Origin: Tetracentron sinense
Taxonomy: Eukaryota > Streptophyta > Magnoliopsida > Trochodendrales > Trochodendraceae
Assembly: GCA_015143295.1 (NCBI GenBank)
Contig: CM026556.1
Span: 22,382,547 to 22,446,546 of the forward strand
Direction of reading: 5' to 3'
DNA: 64,000 nt
The translations under genes and the position numbers were made by a program. Shown here one piece after another: positions 55,479-64,000 of this stretch (within the stretch, counting starts at the first letter, position 1; every line of letters starts with the position of its first letter). Under the pieces are notes generated by a model. That model was given only the letters and a program-made list of their open reading frames with translations, did not search any database and was not told where the DNA came from.

Positions 55479-56795
55479 ATAAAAGGGTGCAACCATACCC
55501 CTCAATTTTTCAAAGGAAATGACAATAAAAACCTTGATCTGTTCAAATTTCCTCTCTGTAAGTCAATGATGTTTTTTAGTAAATTTGGGATCTGGTGGTG
55601 CCCATCTTCTTTTGAGCACAAAAATATTTAATCTTTATCCATTTGTTTATTTATGTAAAGATAAACTTTAGAGGGGAAATCTGCTCATGAATGACCAGGT
55701 GAAACAAAAAAAAACATTCATTTACCAAAGAAAATCAGTTCAGAAGGTCAAAATCAATTTTGTTTGAATTTTAGATGGAAGATAAAAGTTAGATTATCAA
55801 AATCTTGGTAATGTTTAACCAGTCTATCGATCCCCTCATTAGAGGATTAGTTTCAAGCTATATGTTCAACTGAAAAAATACAAGGTCGGAAAATTCCCCC
55901 AGTGTGATCTTCGTGTTTTTAAAAACAAGGGAACTTCCATGTGTTCATAGAACTGCAGGTCCAACATCCTCATGTAGCTCATGCCTAATATGGTGTTTCG
56001 ACAATCAATGTCTCTATTACTCAAAAGTCAAGACTAAAGAAAAAGTCCCTGTGAAAACTATAACATATACAAGTTGTGAAGAAGACTTTAAGCGTAAAAA
56101 AGACCATAGTTTTTAGGTCTCATCCATGGTTGTCAAGGCGACTAAGCGACAAATGCCATGGAAGCCTAAGGCGGCCGCCTAAGATGCCCAAAGTGTAACC
56201 CGATGAACTCCTTACAGCATATATTTCCTCAAATATGGGATTTGTATACATTGCATTTTCTTAAATAAAAGGTCATCCATTTTTTATGAACTGCAAAATT
56301 TATATTGTTAATATACACTTTGATAGAACTGTCCTTTGATATAATTCTAAGAATAATAATGAGAGATTTCAAGTATTACAAAAATATAACAAAAAACAAA
56401 CAATCTACACTAACTGTCAAAATAGAAAGATAAGGGGACTATGAGAAATAAAAATAAATAAAAACAGTCTATAGTGATAGCCGAACATGAGTGAGAGAGA
56501 GATAGAGAGGTCAAGTAGAGAATCACCGATACAAAGTTCTTCCCCAATGTTTCCAAAAAAATTATTTACATTATCGTGCTTTGTTAACAATCACCGCCAA
56601 TAAATGAAGAACATCAAATGCTGAACACAAATTCTAAAGTTCTAAGTACCATCATGTTCATCTCAACCCTCAAATGCAAACATTAAAAATGATATCTGAG
56701 CTGGGAATTGCACCCTAAAGCCCAATGGAAACTGTCCTCAAATTCTCGATCTCAGAAACACCCACCCTAACCAACAGGGGTGCCAACCGTCACTT
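55479..56795. other. Intergenic region between the convergent VQ and UMP kinase genes
   Basis: AT-rich with no gene. About 56,130-56,190 has GGTTGTCAAGGCGACTAAGC and AAGGCGGCCGCCTAAG, a type of GC-rich fragment common in plant intergenic repeats that I cannot assign. The kinase 3' untranslated region lies at its right edge. Confidence 0.4.
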
Positions 56796-58875
<2,080 letters not shown>

Positions 58876-59139
58876 CTCAATCTTGCTATATCATTTCAAT
58901 TTTCAATTTGTAGAGACCCAAAACTTGGTTGTCTTGAAACTTGTGCAAACTAAATGAAAATCAAGAATTTTGTTCAAAACATTGCATTTATGTCAATTTA
59001 TGTTTAACTATGTTTAAACTTGTTGTATGATGAATGGTTAAGTATTAGAGTGAAGATAAAAGCTAAAACAAGCAAAATCAAAAACCACAGGTTGACCCTA
59101 AAAAAAACTCATGTCGAGTAGAACATTGACCGCTCGACC

Positions 59140-59457
59140 TATTAGGGAATGAACTCTACAACAGGATCTGTGAAACACGAAATTTAAACAGAAAAGTGAA
59201 CAAGAACAAACACACAAGAACACCAGATTTACGTAGTTCCCTCAAGTTGATGTACGTCCACGGAGTCACCAAGATTTCACTATGTTCTAGAGCAAAAAGG
59301 AATTACAGAGTTGCGATCTAAACTAACAGTAGCCACCCACACCTATTCTTAATAGTATTAGGGCTACATAGCAAATGTGAAAAATACCACTTGGAGATTG
59401 GATCCGCGAGAACAGTGGTAAGATGTTCAATCGAGACAGGCTCCACACTTCCTATCA
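59140..59457 (-). repeat. 3' LTR of the Tork element
   Basis: Matches 63,453-63,769 almost end to end. It ends next to the CGACC duplication and starts just after the polypurine tract at 59,458-59,470. Confidence 0.85.
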
Positions 59458-59548
59458 ATCTCCCACTTGGAGACTGACTCCAACAAAAGCTCTAACTCCA
59501 CATTCTTCCAAACACAAACGAACATCTCAACGACTCACTCCTCCATCA

Positions 59549-62500
59549 TTAGGCTTGTAGACATACAGAAGCTAAACATAGCTTTAGTTTCTCAATAATG
59601 ACTGCCTTGGTTAACATGTCTACTGGATTCTCACTTCCACGAATCTTCTCAAGTAATAGTACTTCATCATCCAAAAGAGAACGTATGAAATGGTATCTCA
59701 ACTGCATGTGCTTCGTTCTGGAATGAAATGTCGGATTCTTTGCAAGATGAATAGCACTCTGACTATCGTTGTACAAAATACTGTTCTCTTGCTTCTTACC
59801 CAACTCTCCCAAAAAACTTTACAACCAAGTCATCTCCTTGCTAGCTTTAGTAACTGCACCATATTCAGCTTCTGTAGTGGAGAGAGTCACAATCTTCTGT
59901 GACTGAGAAACCCAACTTACTACTGTACCACCCAAAGTAAACACATACCCAGTAGTACTCCTTCTGTTGTCAACATCACCAGCTAAGTCAGAATCAACAT
60001 AACCTCGTAATGTCATATCTGCCCCTTTAAAACAAAGTGTTGTTTCTGTGGTACCCTTTAAGTATCTAAGGATCCATTTTACTGCCTCCCAATGTGGTTT
60101 ACCTGCAACTCCCACTGCATGTGCTATGTCTGGCCTGGTGCAGACCATAGCATACATTAGCCTGTCAATAGCTGAAGCATATAGAACCCCTTCCATGTAT
60201 GCATACTCCTACTCCGTCTTCGGTGATTGTTCTTTAGATAATTTAAAGTGACTAGCTAATGATGTGCTCACTGGTTTTGCATCTTGCATCCTGAACTTGT
60301 TGAGAACCTTTTTTACATACTCTCCTTGTGACGAATTTAGAGTACCAGCCACTCTATCTCTGTTGATCCTCATCCCCAAAATCTGTTTTGCAATGCCTAG
60401 ATCTTTCATTGCAAACTGATTAGACAACTGCTTCTTTAAGTTATTGATCTCTTGAATGTTTGACCCTACAATAAACATGTCATCCACATACAAGAGCAAA
60501 ATAATATAACTGTTGTCAAACCTCTTAACATAGCAACAATGATCTGTCTAGCATCTTATGAAGCCATTGTTGCACATGAATCCATCGAATTTCTTGTACC
60601 ACTGTCTCGGAGCCTGTTTTAAACCATACAAGCTTTTCTGTAGCTTGCATACCAATCCATCTTTTCCAAGTGCTATGAATCCTTGTGGTTGCTTCATATA
60701 GATGTCCTCCAAATCACCATGAAGGAAAGTTGTTTTCACATCTAACTGCTCAAGAAACAAATCTTCTGCAGCCATAATTCCCAACACCAATCTGATTGTA
60801 GTCAACTTCACAACCGGAGAGAAAATCTCAGTATAGTCAACACCTTCTTTCTGCTGAAATCCCTTCACAACCAATCTAGCTTTATAGCACTTGCTACCAT
60901 CATGTTCTTCCTTGACCCTATAAACCCATTTGTTATACAAAGCCTTCTTTCCCTTTGGAAGGTCAGTTAACTCCCATGTTTGATTTGACATGAGGGAGTC
61001 CATCTCATCCTGCATAGCTAACTCCCACTTGGTCGAATTTTCAACCTGCAATGCTTTATCATAACTCTCTGATTCACCACCATCAGACAACAATATATAA
61101 TTTAAGGAAGAAGAATAACGCTTTGCAGGTTTGGAACCTCTGGCAGACCGTCTCACCTCAATCATAGTTGTGCATTGTTCCACCTGTGGAACAGCTTGTT
61201 CCACCCTTGGAAGCACTGTTTCGGGATTATTCTGAACTCTACTCTATACATCATTCTCAAAGATCCTTTCTAATTCAATGTACTCAGTATTCTCAGCATG
61301 AGTACCAGCATTTTTAGATTCTACAACTGACCTTTCCTTATACATTACTTTTTCATTAAATATAACATCTCTACTTCTAATGATTTTCCGACTTTGGTAA
61401 TCCTAAAACCGATAACCAAATTCATCAGTGTCATACCCAATAAAAGTACATTTCTTGGACTTCGGGTCAAGTTTACTCCTAGCATTAAAATCTATATGCA
61501 CATATGAAACGCAACCAAACACTTTTAAATCTGAAAGATTTACCTCTTTTCTGCTCCAAACCTCCTCTGGTAAGCAGTTATCCAAAGGAACAGAGGGTTC
61601 ACGGTTGATCAAGTATGCTGCAGTGTTAATTGCATCAACCCAAAACATCTTGGGCAATCCAAAGTACATCCTCATGCTTCTAGCACGCTCATTAAGAGTT
61701 CTGTTCATGTGTTCTGCAACGCCATTCTGTTGCGGTGTCCTGGGAATAGTCTTCTCCATTCTGATCCCATTAATTGCACAAAATCGTTTGAACTCGTCTC
61801 CATACTCCCCTCTATTATCAGATTTCAAATACTTTACTTTTAACCCTGTCCAATTTTCCACCATGGCCTTCCACTTTTTAAAAGTATCGTCAACATCAGA
61901 TTTATTTTTCAAAAAATAAACTCATACCTTTCTTGTCAAATCATCGATGAAAGTAACATAATATGCGCCTCCAAGAGATGAAACTGGAGCAGTTCCCCAT
62001 ACATCAGTATGAACCAGCTCTAATTTTTCTGTCTTAGGTGTTCTGCCAGCCTTTGAAATACTGACCCTCTTCTGTTTCCCGAAGATGCAGTCCTCACACA
62101 AATCAATATCCACTGATTTTATACCCGACAATTTTCCATTCAACAGAAGCACCTTCATCCCCTTTTTACTCATATGACCAAGCCTACGGTGCCACAGATT
62201 CGAATCTACACATGCATCAGCAACTGCAATGGTAGTTCTAGTATTTGTTGTCATATAGAGAGTACTCGTCTTCTTTCCACAAGCCACAACCAAAGCTCCT
62301 TTAGTAATTTTCCACAAACCACCCACGAAGATTACTGCATGCCCTTCGTCATCAAGTTGACCCACAGAAATTAAGTTTCTCTTCAAGCCAAGAATATGTC
62401 TAACATTCTGCATCTTCCATATACCTCCATTAGGTAATCTAATCTGAACATCTCCCTTGCCCACAATATTCAAAGATTCATCATCAACCAAATAAACCTT

Positions 62501-63418
62501 TATGAAATCACCACTGATATAGTTCTCCATGATTTCCCGAAGTGGGCTAGAGTGAAAGGATGCCCCTGAGTCTAAAACCCATGATTCAATAGGACTGTCG
62601 ATGCTCAAAATCAAAGCATCATGAATTTGTTCTATGACATTTGCAGAGTTCTGCTCACCTCTATCATTCTTCCTTGGTGCTCGACAATCTCTCTTTAGAT
62701 GTCCCTTCTCCCCACAATTCCAACACTCGGGTAATTTTTCAGATCTCGATTTGCTTCTTTTTCTGGGTCTAGATCTACCGCGATCGGAGTTTTTCTTCCC
62801 ATACGTTCTTCCCCTGGACTCGGTATTTAAAGCAGAACTCGATGTTTCACCGGATTCCCTCCTGCAAATCTCTTCAATTAGAATCAAATCCCGAACATCA
62901 TCAAACTTTAATTTCGAATTTCCTGAAGAACCGCTCACTACCGTTACAGTGTCGTGCCAGCTTTCTGGCAAAGAGGACAGAAGAATCAAAGCCCTAACCT
63001 CATCAGCAAATTTGATTTCTACAGAGCTCAACTGAGTAGTGACTATGTTGAACTCTTTCAAGTGCTCAGCCACAAACGCACCTTCTGACATCTTTAGGTT
63101 GAATAACCGCCGCATCAAATATACCTTATTAGAGGTAGAAGGTTTTTCGTACATCTTTGAAAGCGCGGTCATAAGCTCTGCCGTGGTCTTCTCCTTCGCT
63201 ATGTTGAAGGCAACATTACGAGACAGCGTTAATCGAATAACTCCAAGTGTCTGTCTATCGAGAAGAACTCATACATCATCTTCCATCGCATCTAATTTAT
63301 TTCCTGAAAGAGGCTGATATAGCTTCTTCTGGTATAGATAATCTTCGATCTGCATCTTCCAGAAACCAAAATTCGTGCCATTGAACTTGTTGATCTTAAC
63401 CCTTCCATCATCGGCCAT
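59549..63418 (-). pseudogene. Tork-lineage gag-pol
   Basis: Domains in order: gag start MADDGRVKINKFNGTNFGFW; zinc knuckle CWNCGEKGHLKRDC (about 62,690-62,730); protease WVLDSGASFHSSP (about 62,540-62,580); GAG-pre-integrase LWHRRLGHMSKKGMKVL; integrase TDVWGTAP, FIDDLTRKV, TPQQNGVAEHMNRTLNERAR and MFWVDAINTAAYLINREPS; reverse transcriptase WVYRVKEEHDG, ARLVVKGFQQKEGVDYTEIF, SLYGLKQAPRQWYKKFD and LLYVDDMFIVGS; RNase H VSQSQKIVTLSTTEAEYGAV and NDSQSAIHLAKNPTFHSRTK. The VYLVDDESLNIVGKGDV and KNLISVGQLDDEGH stretches are typical of the Tork lineage. A fossil with a handful of breaks. Confidence 0.88.
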
Positions 63419-63452
63419 CGCTCCCACTCGAGCCTAGAGCTCTGATACCACT

Positions 63453-63769
63453 TGTTTGGGAATGAACCCTACCACAGGATTTGTGAGACACGAAATTTAA
63501 ACAAAAAAGTGAACAAGAACAAACACACAAGAACACCAGATTTACGTGGTTCCCTCAAGTTGAGGTACGTCCACGGAGTCGCTAAGATTTCACAATGTTT
63601 TAGAGCAAAAAGGAATTACAGAGTTGAGATCTAAACTAACAGTTGCTGCCCACACCTATTCTTAATAGTATTAGGGCTACATAGCAAATGTGAAAAATAC
63701 CACTTGGAGATTGGATCCGTGAGAACAGTGGTAAGATGTTCAGTCGAGGCAGGCTTCACACTTCTATCA
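63453..63769 (-). repeat. 5' LTR of the Tork element
   Basis: Starts at 63,769 after AAGTGGGAGAT and ends CCCAAACA at 63,453, two bases from the primer binding site. Homologous to 59,140-59,457. Confidence 0.85.
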
Positions 63770-63981
63770 ATCTCCCACTTGGAGACCGACTCCAACAAAA
63801 GCTCTAACTCCACATGCTTCCAAACACAAACGAACATCTCAGCGACTCACTCCTCCATCATTAGGCTTGTAGACATACTGAAGCTAAACATAGCTTTAGT
63901 TTCTCAATAGTGACTGCCTTGGTTCACTTTTCTGTTTAAATTTTGTCTCACAGATCCTATTGTAGGGTTCATTCCCTAACA
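63770..63981 (-). other. Extra terminal segment: second pol end plus inverted U5 end
   Basis: 63,770 to about 63,919 repeats the polypurine tract and the last part of pol found at 59,458-59,610. About 63,920-63,981 is an inverted copy of the last 60-odd bases of the LTR. As a result both outer ends of the insertion are U5 ends: TATTAGGGAATGAAC on the left and, inverted, TGTTAGGGAATGAAC on the right. Confidence 0.75.
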
Positions 63982-64000
63982 CGACCAAGCCGGTAGACCA

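Larger units (their letters stand above)
59140..63981 (-). mobile_element. Ty1/copia Tork-type element with unusual 5' extension
   Basis: Minus strand, flanked by a perfect CGACC duplication (59,135-59,139 and 63,982-63,986). LTRs are 59,140-59,457 and 63,453-63,769, with a tRNA-Met type primer site (TGGTATCAGAGCTC, 63,437-63,450) and a polypurine tract AAGTGGGAGA. gag-pol runs from about 63,418 to 59,549. Beyond the 5' LTR the insertion continues to 63,981 with extra sequence (see separate entry). The two LTRs differ at about 20 of 317 positions, roughly 6-7 percent, so insertion some few million years ago at usual plant rates. The coding region is nearly full length with a handful of breaks. 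Confidence 0.88.
58909..64000 (+). repeat. Start of a third Tekay-type LTR, split by the Tork element
   Basis: TGTAGAGACCCAAAACTTGG at 58,909 matches the TGTAGAGCCCC start of the two Tekay-type solo LTRs. About 190 bp in lie ATGTCGAG and ACCGCTCGACC, a palindrome-like pair, broken by the Tork insertion at CGACC. The LTR resumes at 63,982 with CGACCAAGCCGGTAGACC and leaves the window. Confidence 0.6.

Noticed and set aside
56130-56190. Separate named transposon
   Set aside because: The GGCGACTAAGCG / GGCGGCCGCC fragment is too short and lacks ends or duplication.

Overview
The window is nuclear DNA of a flowering plant, most likely a eudicot. Two genes are typical plant host genes: a VQ-motif (MKS1-like) regulator and a plastid-type UMP kinase of the PUMPKIN type. 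The repeats are those of plant genomes: Tat, Tekay, SIRE and Tork LTR elements, CACTA, hAT, Mutator-like and Helitron DNA elements. No rRNA, tRNA, CRISPR or bacterial feature was seen. The species cannot be named from the sequence.

Positions 1-58,900 left of the UMP kinase are mostly a nested repeat field. 1-5,873 is the 5' part of a minus-strand Tat-type Ty3/gypsy element with a 2.4 kb LTR. A piece of an ABCG half-transporter gene (5,874-6,348) is trapped between it and a second Tat element on the plus strand. The second Tat element starts at 6,349 and was opened by a hAT MITE (6,444-6,990), a CACTA element carrying host exons (7,214-13,320) and a large CACTA element with mirror-image 180-bp satellite arms (15,276-32,386). 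Its gag remnant resumes at 32,387. Inside the large CACTA element lies a SIRE-type Ty1/copia element with an env-like ORF, and inside that ORF lies a Tekay solo LTR with a perfect target duplication. This gives about five insertion levels that can be ordered in time.

35,000-50,300 holds an RNase H remnant, a copia remnant split by a SIRE solo LTR, a probable SINE head, a Mutator-like MITE, a small Helitron, an LTR-like segment and a second Tekay solo LTR, separated by unassigned DNA. 50,321-51,628 is a Mutator-like element whose core is a tandem array of a repeat that is also scattered elsewhere in the window.

The genic part is 53,500-58,900: VQ gene on plus, UMP kinase on minus with at least six exons. 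A Tekay-type LTR begins at 58,909 just upstream of the first visible kinase exon. A Tork-type copia element (59,140-63,981) with an odd end structure is inserted in that LTR and fills the rest of the window. The kinase transit-peptide exon is not visible.

The most unusual observation is regulatory. LTRs of three unrelated lineages each carry a cluster of three to six short palindromes just upstream of a TATA box. The palindrome differs by family, one copy shows a compensated base pair, and one motif (ACTCGTCGACGAGT) is shared by a copia and a gypsy family. The SIRE element has a second such module (palindromes, TATA, leader) directly in front of its env-like ORF.
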